From assembly GCA_903813345.2 (NCBI GenBank), contig CAIIXF020000004.1:22695985-22755984 (forward strand): a DNA stretch of 60,000 nucleotides. The letters are read 5' to 3'. The notes under the pieces were generated by a model that had not been told where the DNA came from, did no database searches, and saw nothing but the letters and a program-made list of their open reading frames with translations. This DNA comes from Owenia fusiformis (taxonomy: Eukaryota > Annelida > Polychaeta > Sabellida > Oweniidae). This document shows, one piece after another, positions 45,901 through 56,346 of this stretch; the first letter of the stretch is position 1, and every line of letters begins with the position of its first letter. Position numbers and translations under genes: made by a program.

Positions 45901-48900
45901 CTTAACCTTCCCAAAAATCACTATGGCGATTATTTCCCTGATTTGATACCGATAACCTAAATTTTGGGGTGAAGCTGATGGCCTATATTGAGTATGTGTG
46001 GAGGAAGGGTGTCCACTAGGGACAGTGTTCTCTAGAGAGAGATGTTCGACTAAATAGATTTCATTGTAAAAGAAAAAAAACTCTCAACCATTCATCGTGT
46101 TTGATTTCAATGACATAGATTGAAAAATAACGTGTTACCGAAACTATCACATGGTGGCTGAATTCCACCTTTGTTCGGGTAGAAATCCGCATGTCCCACT
46201 GGGTTTCCAAGTCCCAAGTTGATGAAATCGTTGTTGGTGTTCGAATGGATATTGTCAACGAATTGAGCGTCTGAGGCGTCAATTCTTCCCCTTGGGTCAG
46301 TGACATCGAACATCGGTCCTGCCGGATCTAAACCTACAACAGGCGTGTGGAAAAGATCAAAGTTATGCCTTGGTCACATATGCTCCGATTTTCAGTGCGG
46401 CGCCCGGACGATTGAGTATTTTGTTCAAAATTGAATACAATATTGAACAATACATTCAATCGGCCGGGCGCCGGCCGGTGGATCGGAGCAAATGTGACCC
46501 AGCCATTAGGCGGAGGGGGTCTGTCTCAACCTTAGATCCGGTAGTAATTGATCAACCTATTGGCTGATCACTAATACACGCCTAACCATCGACAAGTACA
46601 GTCACGTGACAGTGACAAAATATGCCGTAGTACACTTTTGATGTACTATGTCATTTCCGCCATTTTATATCGCCATTTTCTAGAATGAGGAAGCGAGGTA
46701 AGAACTAGAATTGATTTGATCAATATTGTGTCAGTTCATCATCAGGCAGTTGTTGCATTCGATTTGTAATTAAGTTGCAAATATGCATATCTACTTCAAA
46801 TGATCCTCAGCAACTTCAATATCTTGTTATAGATCTACCCAGTACGTCAGGGATCTCTAAATCTTGACTGAATTTCGCAAAATTCTCTCTAATTTTTGTT
46901 TTGCTATGCAAATAACAGCCAAACTACGCCTAACACAACTTAAGATAAGTATACAAATATACATCCAGAGTTAATGCAAAACCGCTTTTTACTTTGGATG
47001 CTACTACGAAAAACAGATAATGTATGTTGTCAACTCGAATGTATGTTGTCACATTGGCCTTACAGATCTCAATTCACAGTTAATTTTACATGAATGAAAT
47101 GCTATAATGTACGTGTAATAGAAGGAACATATTTGATAATAAAGTAATAATTTATAATAATAGGGCTGGCATATCGAAAAATTTACTCTAATATTAATAT
47201 ATATTAATCAATAAAATTGTCATTGATATGATTAAATTTCAATGTTACTAATAATTTTTTAGTATTCCATAACCCTGGCTTTTGAACTTCTGCACTTTCC
47301 CCCCTAGGCAGACATATACCAATTTCTCCATAGTATGTGTCATATATCATATTTAAGCTTATCCAAAGTTACATTGATTTGCCAAATATGATGGTTCAAA
47401 TGGTAAAAAGTAACAGGCATTTCAAAAATTAGCGTTTTGCCAAAAAGTTCATTTCAGTATCCTGGAAACAGCCCTGACCTGAATGCGACAGAAAATATGG
47501 ATGCTATTCTCGAAGATAATATATCGATATCGAGTTCTAAAAAGATGACGTTTAGGGTAGATACTCCAAGGAAACTCTTCTTATGCCTTAAAAAGGTTTT
47601 ATGAAGATTACAAAACGCCATATCCCTATTTGAAGCCAGTTTAAGATCATATATGGAAAGTATTGCTGCTGTTAACATGGCGGCTAAGGAGACACACCGA
47701 CTATTGTTTTGGTGTAAAACTGACTTTAATTTTGTCCAAACACTAACTTTTGAAATTCCTGTAACTTTTTCCATTTGTGAGTTGAACCATGATACTCGGC
47801 AAATTAATGTAACTTTGGATGAGCTTTAAAATGATATACGACACATACATGGAGACATTGGTATATGTCTGCCTATGGGGGCCCATAATTTCGGGACACC
47901 CTGTAGCATAAAGTCATCTTGGATTAGCTAGTAAAGATCTCTCTATGAACTCCTTAAGATTATTAAAATTCATAAAAGTGCAACTAAACATAACGTAACG
48001 TACCGACGTCGAGTGGTTAAAGAGGTCGGAAGAAAACACGCCGTGGTCACATATTAATCACCATATTAATACTTTCATAAAATAAAATAGCATTCAACGA
48101 AAAAATCACTTTTACCTGTTTATCTGTACTAGGGATACAGGAGCATTTCGTTGAACATCACTTGTAACGCATAAAACCCTTAATGCATTTTGAAATTAAA
48201 TCATTGCAATGTTTAATATTATAACTCCATGTATTTCAATTACAGGGACAACATACACTGGGAGTTGACAACGTACATTTCTGATTTTTTAAATTATATC
48301 AAATGCATGAATGTTTATTAAATGTTCACCTGTCCTAAACTGTGTAGTTTAGAGAAACACATTCTCATAAAAATATTCGACACTCTGAGACGTCAGGGGA
48401 GAAAATTATCAAAGGAAATGTGTAAAAAACAACATTTTTCCAACCGAAGAATCGTATGGGTAGACTAACAACGAAAAAAATCGAGCACTGCTCGAAGATC
48501 TTTTAACGTTATTAGAAAAATAAATGTCTTTGAAATCGAATGCACGCGAAATCAAACATAAAATCCTTTGTGTTCTCCTAAAATTTATTTTTGAAAACCT
48601 GCATCGAACCTACATCATGGTCTTCGCTCAAAATCAGTTAATAGTGACATAGTACATCAAAAGTGTACTACGGCAGATTTTGTCACCTGTCACGTGACTG
48701 TACCTTGTCGATGGTTAGGCGTGTAATAAGTTATTAGTAATCTGATGGGGTAACGCTAGATCAAATGATTATGTTAAATCTAATGTGTAGCTGTTACGCG
48801 AGGGATTCGCGTATGAACATCAACAAAAAGTGTTGTTTAACAAAATACTGACAGAACAACATTAATATTCTTCTATCAAAACTCGTCCTTCGGATTTGAT

Positions 48901-51900
48901 CTTTGACCTACCAGTAGCTCTTGCCATTTGCGCCCGCGTGGCCTCGCCCATAAATCCACAAGTCTGACCCCCAAGGCTGGTACCGATACAATGCATGCCG
49001 CTCCAACTTGCACTAGCAGACGACACCTTAATGACGTCACAAACATGAATAGTGACCTATCTGGTCTTAGTGGAAAACCTTTGGATAAATTCTTAATAAA
49101 TGAAATGTTGCAAAATAGGCAACATTTAAACATTTAGGGAAAAGCCGACTTTTTCGGTTATCCAATGCTGGCTATGTAAATATCCTTGGTGGTTAAGGTA
49201 CACGTCTTTAAGAGGACTTGACGCGAACTTGGAGAATTATGGTCCAGTGCTCGTTTTGCTCTTTGAAGAATGGCAGTTTCCCAAATCAACACATTTCCTT
49301 ACCAGTGTGGAAGCCATATGACCTGCGCATGCGCCAATTACCCTTGTGTTCATAGCACTCTGGGGGTAGTAGAGGTGTGAAGCTCCTTCAGTCCATTCAA
49401 CCACAATGACGTTGTAGTCTCCAGAACCCTAAGAAACACCAACAACATTTATTAAACGAGAGGCCAATTTCTTCAAGATTGGCGACAATTTCTTCAAAAA
49501 TGACGCCCGTTTCCTCAAATGATTCAGTTGAGGCCTACATGTATCTTGTCTAAGATTTAAAATGTTTTCAGATATTTAGGCAAAAATGACTCAAATCCCA
49601 TTCCCATCCTAGATTAGTGAACGCTCTCCGTCCTAGTGTTTGGTACTACAAATTCCCATCTTGATATTTTCAGCGAGAAATTATTTTAAAATATCGAACA
49701 TACTGTAAGCAGGCTATTCTTGGGATGTTGTCTGATGTATGAAATTTAAACTTCTCGTATGTCCCGATTATTCAAATCAGTAATGTATACTTATACGGTG
49801 TCAGGAACATCCCTATAGTTTGTTCGCCTGATTACGAAATAAGAGAATTTTCCACCCCTTACAAACTTAAATGACACCTCAATAAATTCTTGCGTATTTT
49901 AGGAATCTTCCTTTGTTTTTGAATCCCCAATTGTTTAGGTTGATAGGCAGAACAAGAACAATTTGCGTTTTAATCGCCTGAGCCCAAGGTTCCGGTGATA
50001 TTTGCACGGTTTCCTCGTGTATTGTTTCATTTTTCAAATCCGTATTTTTTATAGTTTCTGTCATTTTAACTTCACATTTTTCGCCTGCTGGGCCTTGATG
50101 TCCCTTGACAAAATCTCCACATTTGGAGCATCGTTTTGGTTTCGCACCTTTTGGTGATATTTACTTTTGCTCATATTTGCTCACAAAATTATCACGTCCA
50201 TACACACATAAAATTTCAAAACGAACACGATACGCATGTGTGTGAATTGCCACTCACTTTTCAAAGAGCTGATACATAAGACGTCGTATAGATGTCGTGT
50301 TATTCGATCAATTCATTAAATACAATTTACATGAATATAAATATAAAATTTTAAGTTTGTAAGGCGATCTCGACCAGGACAGGTACAATGCATGCCAAAC
50401 CGTGTAACTTATCAATTTTGATGGCTATCTACCAGAGAAACATTGGTCCCCACCTGGTCTCCGGGATTGTCAGAGAAATGAATACAGTACTTACTGTAAC
50501 AATATTAATGCTTCCGTTTCACATGTAAACCAGATAGTTTGAAATATAGATCTAACCCCATGTGCTACTTCCGTAATCTATATGAGTCTGTTAACATTTT
50601 GTAACACTTACCAGAAGTGCATCCTTTACCAACCTTGGGTATGTATCAGGTTCCCCACTCTGTCCCCACCATCCGTGAATAATAAACCGTGTTGGTCTAC
50701 TAGGATCGTACTCCGATCTACAAAGAAGCGAGCGTGTCAAGTCAAAATGAAATTGTACGATCAACTTATCAAACCCGTCTCTAATGCCTGGGCCACATTT
50801 GCTGCGATTCATCAGCCGGCGCCCGGCAAATTGAGTATTTTGTTCAAAATTGAATACATTTCTAAAGAAAATACTCAATCGGCCGGGCGCCGTAGTGAAA
50901 ATCGGAGCAAATGTGACCAGAGCTTTAACAATGACTGACATATTACGGCTCTTGCGTACCACCTTCGTTTGCGCAAATTCTCACCAGTTAGTTTTCGAAT
51001 ATAACGCGTCGTCGTGATAGCATACTCCTTACATCTTTCTTCATCTTGATGAGAAATAACAAGCTGTGATATTGGTTAACACGCCAGAAATTAACTTACT
51101 ATTATTCGAAGCGTTATTAGGAAATTTTGAATCCGCCATTTTTGTTTATCGATTTGAACCAATCAGAGATGTACGTCAATACAGGTTTACATTATAAGCG
51201 TACGTCAACTTTGAACTTGCCCTCCTGCCCGTCGCTTTATACGGTTCGGAAATATGATGTAGTGATATGACTGCGGATATTCAAAAACGTGTTGATTTAG
51301 AATAATCACATTCGGTTCCAGAAACATGTTCTCGGTGTTCAAGCCACAGACATGGCAGTAAGAGGGAAATTGGGAACAGCACCTTTGGCAATTGATATCA
51401 TAAAAAGGCAAATAAAATACCTTGGGACAAGGAGTTGAGTAAAACAACAAACAACACATTTACATGACACAAACAAATCAGAAATATACGTTAATATATT
51501 GAAATAAAAATGACTGATCGAGTTAACCTTTTAAATAAGGTAAATTTAGAGAATGTTAATGAACTTGCTATTAAAGTAAAAAAGGAACTAATAGAGAATT
51601 AAGTATAAAACATGTGGAAGAAATATATCAACGGAAATAAGGGGAAACCTAGGTTATATAAACAACTAAAACCGCAGTTTGGATATGAACAATATCTTTC
51701 AGAAATGCCCTTTTCTAATTCTTAACATCTCACTAGATTACGGATAAGTGCTCACAATCTTAAGATACAGAGAGATTAATATACATCAACCCATTACCGA
51801 CTTTTTAAAATATGCAAGGATCCGGTAGTTGAACATGAACACACACTTTTTGTACGTTTGGCCCTAGGGCGAGGGCATCAGTAAAAATAAATCAATCCTA

Positions 51901-54900
51901 TGTCACTGATCGTGTACGTGTTCCAGGCCTCTGAAAGTGTGACTGAAATACATTTTAAAAAGTGATGCAGGAAGGATCAGCTAACAGATCTTTGGAATTT
52001 TTCAGAAATGCGCCAGATAAATTGCCCGAAAACTAAAAGCCGCCCGTAGATTATTTTAAGCGCTTGCAGTCCAATCAACAAATACTTACGGAATGTTGTC
52101 CCAAAGGATGTCAACATGAGTATCGGGATTTTCTGGTGTGTATAATTCAAACTGCAATCCTTGCGTCTCCCATGTTTCTGGTAGATCTGTATCAACGAAT
52201 GGCTCGTCATCGTTGTTAAAACATCCACATGGTGGTGAGCAAATCTCCTCTGCGTGGCTGGAATCGAACACGGTGTAATCAAGGAAGGCATCCTCCGAAC
52301 ACAGACCTCCGAAACTCATACCTCGTTCGAATTCCTCTTGGCAGAAGGAACAACGTACGGTAGTTGATGATAGAGAGGTTTCGCAAAACGTTTTTTAGCT
52401 CAATGGATCCGTAGCAGTAACGCATTTACCAGATTTATGCGTAGTCAGTTCAATTCATACGTGAAGCGATACGAAAAACACGAAAAATGAGGCTTTTTTA
52501 CTTGGTCATTTACGTATCCCATTTTATCCTTCGATTATATATTGTTTTTAGTTCTAAAGGTATCACTATATGAACAAGCACAGTGTGTTGTGTATAATTT
52601 GACATTTTGGTGAATTAATTTGTTTATTGTTTGACATAAATCGAGTTTTTCAAATGGTATGTTCAATTCATTTTACACTGTATGGATTGGTATCGCAATA
52701 ATTACAGTGTACATGTTTCGCACAACGTTTTAGAAGAGGAGGGAAAACCCCATGATTCAATTAATGACATGTGATTTTCTCCTTCGCGCACCTCCTTTTG
52801 TCGAAAACTTACCCTCCATCTTGGCTTTCAAAGTTTTCAAACTGACCTCGTTTTAAACCAATCAACGATCGACTCGCTAAACCAATCAGCGACGATGTCA
52901 TCTCAATACAGATTTACATTATAAGCGTATGTCATCTTTGAACCCTGGGGTTTCTCCCCCTCTTACGTTTTAGCTACCCGTATCAAAATCCGTAACGCAT
53001 CGATGGAGTAAAAGTGTACTTAATACGTTTGTCTTACGACAGCAATACCGAAAGTACTTAAACTAACGCTTTCTGTGCGTTGTTGTTTCCGTATCTATTT
53101 TGCCCTTCAAATCTTGATAACTTTTCCCCAAAATGTATACTTTTAGTAACCCACATGTGTTATCATGTATATTGTGCTAATTTGATGATGGCTTATCTGC
53201 CATCAAGATTGATTTTAAGTGGGGGGGGGGGGGACTAGGATAGTGCTCTAAGCCTTAGTGCTCAAGCTTCCCCGAACCACCGTCAGTGATTATGTGACAG
53301 TTAGAGTATATTTAGTTGATCCGAGGATGATGATATTGGCGTGTCATTTACGATTTTCATTTTTCATTTTTGAAAGGCCTGACATCCCGATCCTGTGACG
53401 GTCCTTCTCTATTACATATGAGTCATGGTAGTGGCCCAGATGTTTCTAACTCTTGGGTGGTGGTCCATGATATGTTCTTCATCAGCAGCCTTGTGATGAT
53501 ATGGAAAGGAAAGGGGGGGGGGTGGTTGTTATTCAAGTAGATATAAATCGATTAGTATTTAGTTGAGCCTGGTATTTAATGGAGCCTGTGTAATGGTGGG
53601 TTACTGTCAGGTAGGTATAGGTTTTGTCGAATTATGTTGTGTCAGTTTGAGAGTCTTGAGGTTGTCTTTTGATGGTTATTAGTCTGGTGATTTAGTATCG
53701 GGTTGTGCCCAGTTGTGTCATGTTAATTTTATAATGGGTAGTGTTCTCTTGTGAATATGTTATGTCGGTTGGGTAGCTGGTTGTGGCTAGTCGGGTGTGG
53801 TATCTGGTTGTGTCTGATTGTGTTGTGTGATTGGCGATGTCTCTTACAGTTTATTGTGTTTTATTGATTGTGCCTAATTTTGTTTTGATTGTTTGGTTTT
53901 GGGTCTTGGAAAATTGTGTTTTGTTACTTGAACAATGGGTTGTGTTTGGTTTTGCTGGTTTATCATTGGGGTGTGCCAAATTGTGTGGTGATAAGTTCAC
54001 AGTTCGTTGTGTTTTCGAGGTTGTTAGTTTAGTTGTGTTTTATTGGTTGTGTCTGATTGTTTAGTGTTGGGTTGTGCACAATTGTGTTGAGTTAATTCAA
54101 CAATTTGTTGTGTTCGTCTGTGTTGTTTTATCATTGGCTTGTGACATATTGTGTTAATTTGACATTTGGTTGTGTTTTGATGGTTGTAAGTCAGGTTGCG
54201 CTATGCTGGCTTTGGTGCTGGGTTATGCTCTATTGCGTTCTGTGTATGTTGTCACTGGGTTATGTTCTATTGTACTGTTGTATGACTGGTGATCTAGGTT
54301 GTGTTTGTTTGTAATAGGTTATTTAAGTCGTGTTACTGGCTGTGCTCGATCGGGTCGTGGTGTATTATTGGGTTAAGATACAAATGGCCGGTTTATGGTA
54401 TTATGTTGTTGGTATATCAGTTGATTCTGGGTAGAATGAAAGGGTATATTAATATGTTTGTGCGCATTATTTGTATGCTATAGGTTTGGTACGTACCTAC
54501 ATGTATTCATTCATGTATATAATGCAATCTCTTGTGTGAGATATTCAACTGGTATGCTGGGCGTTAGCTTTGCGTCGTTCTCTGATTCTCTGATGAGGGG
54601 GTCTCCTGTTGTTCAATGAATCCAAGAAAAACAATGCTAATTTATCTTTTTACATAATATAGTTTTTGTTGATTTTTCGTCCAAAACGGGGGAGATATAC
54701 TCTTTTACTGCATAAATGATATCACTTTCTATAATCAAATTTGTCACTTTGCTTCCACCAAGTCGGTATTTTTTACTTATCTGATTTTGTATTATTACCA
54801 AAATATACAGCTGCAAAAACATGTAATTAACCCCCCTATCACATCAAACTAGTTCTTACCCGTTCTTGCCAGTCCTATGAAAACGTCGTAACGCGTCCCT

Positions 54901-56346
54901 TAGTCTAGAAGGTCATCATGACCTGATTACAGAACGGTTTGGTCGCCATCGAATTTTGAATCGATTCAAAATTCTAAAATCACCTTCCCGTCTGAGAAAG
55001 TTCATGAGGTTCGTAAATAGACCTTGGAAAAATGCAGCTACGTTCGTTCCGTTCTCACACAGTTTAAAACCAGGCTACAAATGTCTATATGGTTTGTTAT
55101 GTCTAAGAAACTATTTATTGGAATCACTCCATAATAGACATTATGCATAAGATGCAATTCTACTTTTGAGTGAAATAAAAATATACTATATGAGTAAATA
55201 GGCGTTGCAATAGAGGTCAAATATTTGGCTTGATCGATTTCACTCAAGCTTGATATGACATAGTGATTCACATCTAACATATGTTAAGATTGCGTGTGCT
55301 CATTTGGAACTAATTATAGCATTGATAAGTATACTTATAAGGGCATATTTAAAAATATAATGAGGATATGATATGATGTAACGTCAAGCGTGCATGCTTT
55401 CATGTTAAGTCAAAACGCACTTGCTGCATTCTTATTTATTGTCAGGAAAAAATAAGTAAACGCAATTATGTACACACTAATTTCGAATATCAAATATCAT
55501 TTCTACCGAAAACAGAAATGTTTAAGCATTTTGTAGCATAATGCAGTCATTGCACTCCACTTAATGACCACTATTTCAGCCTATCTGTGTTCAAACCCCT
55601 AAATATTCCCGAAAGTACAATTTAACACTGAATTGGTTATTGCAAACCTAAAAATAATCTTTTCTGGCCTAAGGGATATTCCTGATTTTGAAATCGATTT
55701 CATGAAATTAATAAATGACCCCTTGGGAAAGAAAGGGTTATATGTATTTTTGCATTCACCAAAAAGTTGTGATTCTAAAAGCTGACACTCCCAATAGTGT
55801 ATTGTAATCTTAGTGCAGATGAAGTATTTTATTTGATCCTAGTTTTCACACTATTAAACACGGATTGAGATGCGTTTGTAATTACGTACTTCAAAAAACG
55901 AACTGCGAAATACGTATCCGTAAACGTAACGAGAAACGGATGCGGATACGTTTTAGCTCATCCGTTGTGCGAAACCTCTCTGATTGTCTAGAGCCCCGCG
56001 TTCGGATGCAATTCCACTACCTTTTTAAGTTTTCAATCGAGAATATTCATTGAAATGCACGTTTTCAATCAAATAATTCGGAAAATAACAACTTAAACAT
56101 ACTTTAATAAGATATTGTCGATGAAATATGAATTTTCCCTCGAGGAAATATGATATTGGCCACGGAAAATATCATATTGACACTGGACTCAGGCTGTCGC
56201 CCTGCCAATATGATGTTTTCCTTGGCCAATATCATTTTTCCCTCGGAATGAAATTCATATTCCGTCCCTCCTATTAAATAACTTCTATATTTTTCACGTA
56301 CATACCTGCATGCCAAGATCAGAGCTAGATATAACACTTTCATCAT
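39947..56346 (-). CDS. Secreted pancreatic-lipase-family protein, seven firm exons plus a tentative signal-peptide exon
   Basis: A pancreatic-lipase-family serine hydrolase, probably secreted. Exons 52090-52334, 50612-50717, 49303-49428, 48912-49026, 46139-46333, 41227-41333 and 39947-40072 join in phase to 339 residues and a stop. Landmarks: FIIHGWWGQ (oxyanion strand), VIVVEWTEGASHLYYPQSAM, the nucleophile elbow GTSLGG, GLDPAGPMF with the catalytic Asp, DASDAQFVDNIHSN, the catalytic His in CDHGMATEY, and a Cys-rich end (YPCNDEDD, then GCENC and CQRMGYYAN). It ends PYCEN without the PLAT domain of vertebrate pancreatic lipases, as in many invertebrate members. The nucleophile motif has Thr where animal lipases normally have His (GHSLG). 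The upstream exon 56306-56346 encodes MMKVLYLALILAC, a good signal-peptide start, but its best donor (phase 2) does not fit the next exon. The alternative donor GTACGT (end 56302) or an unseen exon would fix this. Tail AATAAA on the minus strand lies near 39730. Confidence 0.85.
40538..40549. promoter_or_regulatory. Perfect NRF-1 palindrome in the last lipase intron
   Basis: TGCGCATGCGCA is the full NRF-1 consensus. A CRE-like TGACGTCA lies 260 bp away at 40273-40280. No open frame nearby looks like a gene, so a hidden promoter is only a possibility. Confidence 0.4.
40829..40925. repeat. 97 bp palindrome with GGACCTCGGTCC centre
   Basis: Arms AATAACGTCATTTC and complement, with matching GGGCAAAAT/ATATTGCCC blocks, close around GGACCTCGGTCC. 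It lies in the last intron of the lipase gene. The two overlapping 68-69 codon ORFs here are artefacts. Confidence 0.78.
43698..44219 (-). pseudogene. LINE reverse-transcriptase C-terminal fragment (zf-RVT)
   Basis: About 173 codons with DFNFKILHNCLYCGYMISKW and a zinc-binding CIFC...H...H...C pattern, then NIWEDVGDILNFNVQWKHI, typical of the tail of non-LTR retrotransposon polymerase ORFs. The frame stays open upstream to about 44275, where a palindromic insertion breaks it. It is a dead fragment, without the polymerase core. Confidence 0.75.
44275..44820. mobile_element. Palindrome-rich insertion inside the LINE
   Basis: Separates two halves of one LINE frame. It contains a 20-21 bp unit AAACCATCGAATATCACTT present twice forward then four times inverted (44361-44493), a T-rich stretch (44500-44650), and a 136 bp palindrome (44682-44817) with arms ATCCTATGG and centre CATTCGCTGCGCTCACTCG. 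Exact borders are uncertain. Confidence 0.65.
46368..46504. mobile_element. About 137 bp MITE, copy 1 (GTCACATTTGCTCCGA family)
   Basis: Termini read TTGGTCACATATGCTCCGAT and an approximate complement ending CGGAGCAAATGTGACC, with GGCGCCCGG/CCGGGCGCC inside them. It shares TTGAGTATTTTGTTCAAAAT-type core sequence with the copy at 50786. It lies about 35 bp upstream of a lipase acceptor. Confidence 0.8.
46576..48724. mobile_element. 2.15 kb element with about 85 bp terminal inverted repeats, no transposase
   Basis: Ends ACACGCCTAACCATCG and complement, flanked by AAT. The inverted similarity includes CAGTCACGTGACAG and AGTACACTTTTGATGTACTA. A subterminal pair, TGTATGTTGTCAACTC near 47027 and GAGTTGACAACGTACA near 48262, is also inverted. 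It contains the 47300-47905 palindromic segment but no convincing coding frame. It sits in a lipase intron. Confidence 0.75.
47310..47905. mobile_element. About 600 bp inverted-repeat element nested in the 2.15 kb element
   Basis: Arms near 47310-47400 and 47775-47880 share AGGCAGACATATACCA, TATGTGTCATATATCAT, ATCCAAAGTTACATTGATTT and complements. The right border resembles a CAGGGTGTCCCG terminus. The 106-codon minus ORF between the arms (47454-47774) resembles no family I know. The left border is unclear. Confidence 0.65.
48912..49026 (-). CDS. Lipase exon with the nucleophile elbow (GTSLG)
   Basis: Encodes VSSASASWSGMHCIGTSLGG and continues to ARATG, entering in phase 0 from a TCATTAAG acceptor and leaving in phase 1 at GTAGGT. 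Spacing from the preceding exon to the serine equals that of human pancreatic lipase, which supports the unusual acceptor. It is GC-richer than its surroundings. Confidence 0.8.
50786..50923. mobile_element. About 138 bp MITE, copy 2 (GTCACATTTGCTCCGA family)
   Basis: Same termini and core as the 46368 copy (GGCGCCCGG, TTGAGTATTTTGTTCAAAAT, GGAGCAAATGTGACC). It lies about 70 bp upstream of the lipase exon at 50612-50717. Confidence 0.82.
51511..51905 (+). pseudogene. Decayed LINE 3' end
   Basis: With stops and frame breaks, the plus strand reads a typical LINE C-terminus: MWKKYINGNKGKPRLYKQ, FGYEQYLSEM, LTRLRISAHNLKIQRD, then a degenerate RLFKICKDPVVEHEHTLF. It ends in the GTACGTTTGGCCCTA tail and AATAAATC, also seen at 22205. 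It is non-functional and lies in the lipase intron between exons at 50717 and 52090. Confidence 0.7.
53560..54480. repeat. Strand-asymmetric G/T-rich degenerate repeat
   Basis: Plus strand is dominated by TTGTGTT, GGTTGTG and TGGTTGT words, with very few A or C bases. It forms loose tandem variants of roughly 30-40 bp. The lipase pre-mRNA would be A/C-rich here. Several long plus-strand frames of hydrophobic composition arise from this bias and are not genes. Confidence 0.7.
54910..54974. promoter_or_regulatory. Perfect IR3 nuclear-receptor site followed by a 24 bp palindrome
   Basis: AGGTCATCATGACCT (54910-54924) is the consensus inverted AGGTCA pair with 3 bp spacing. GAATTTTGAATC and its exact complement (54951-54974) form a perfect palindrome 26 bp away. 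It is in the lipase 5' intron. Function is not shown by sequence alone. Confidence 0.4.
56122..56273. repeat. About 150 bp palindrome 30 bp after the lipase exon 1 donor
   Basis: Arms share GAAATATGAATTT, ATGATATTGGCCA and GGAAAATATCATATTG with their complements, around a centre at GGACTCAGGCTGTCGCCC. Same general design as the palindromes at 10074, 40829 and 44682. Confidence 0.75.

Larger units (their letters stand above)
41695..45985. mobile_element. 4.3 kb foldback element with satellite arms, filling a lipase intron
   Basis: Ends TAGGCCATCAGC and its complement, flanked by TAT (41692-41694 and 45986-45988). About 250 bp of terminal inverted repeat includes GTATCAAAT and TAAGACCTCTAGAGTAAGAA. 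Inside, each arm carries about four or more copies of a 156-172 bp unit containing ATCCAAGATGGCCACCAAAA. These are direct in the left arm (41850-42600) and inverted in the right arm (43060-43560 and 45165-45740). A single-copy middle lies around 42640-43050. This is the architecture of foldback (FB/Galileo-like) elements. It occupies nearly the whole 41334-46138 intron. Confidence 0.85.
52335..56305. other. Long 5' intron of the lipase gene
   Basis: Holds a 900 bp G/T-rich stretch, poly-G runs near 53221 and 53513, a consensus IR3 hormone-receptor-like site, a 24 bp palindrome and a larger palindrome next to exon 1. I see no coding exon, though one short exon may hide here because the flanking exon phases do not match with the best donor. 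Confidence 0.5.

Noticed and set aside
47454-47774. 106-codon minus frame as a gene
   Set aside because: It lies between the arms of an inverted-repeat element, has no recognisable domain and shows no splice partners.
53831-54483. Hydrophobic plus-strand frames that look like membrane proteins
   Set aside because: They come from the G/T bias, which gives Val/Leu/Cys/Trp codons in every frame, and lie in a lipase intron.
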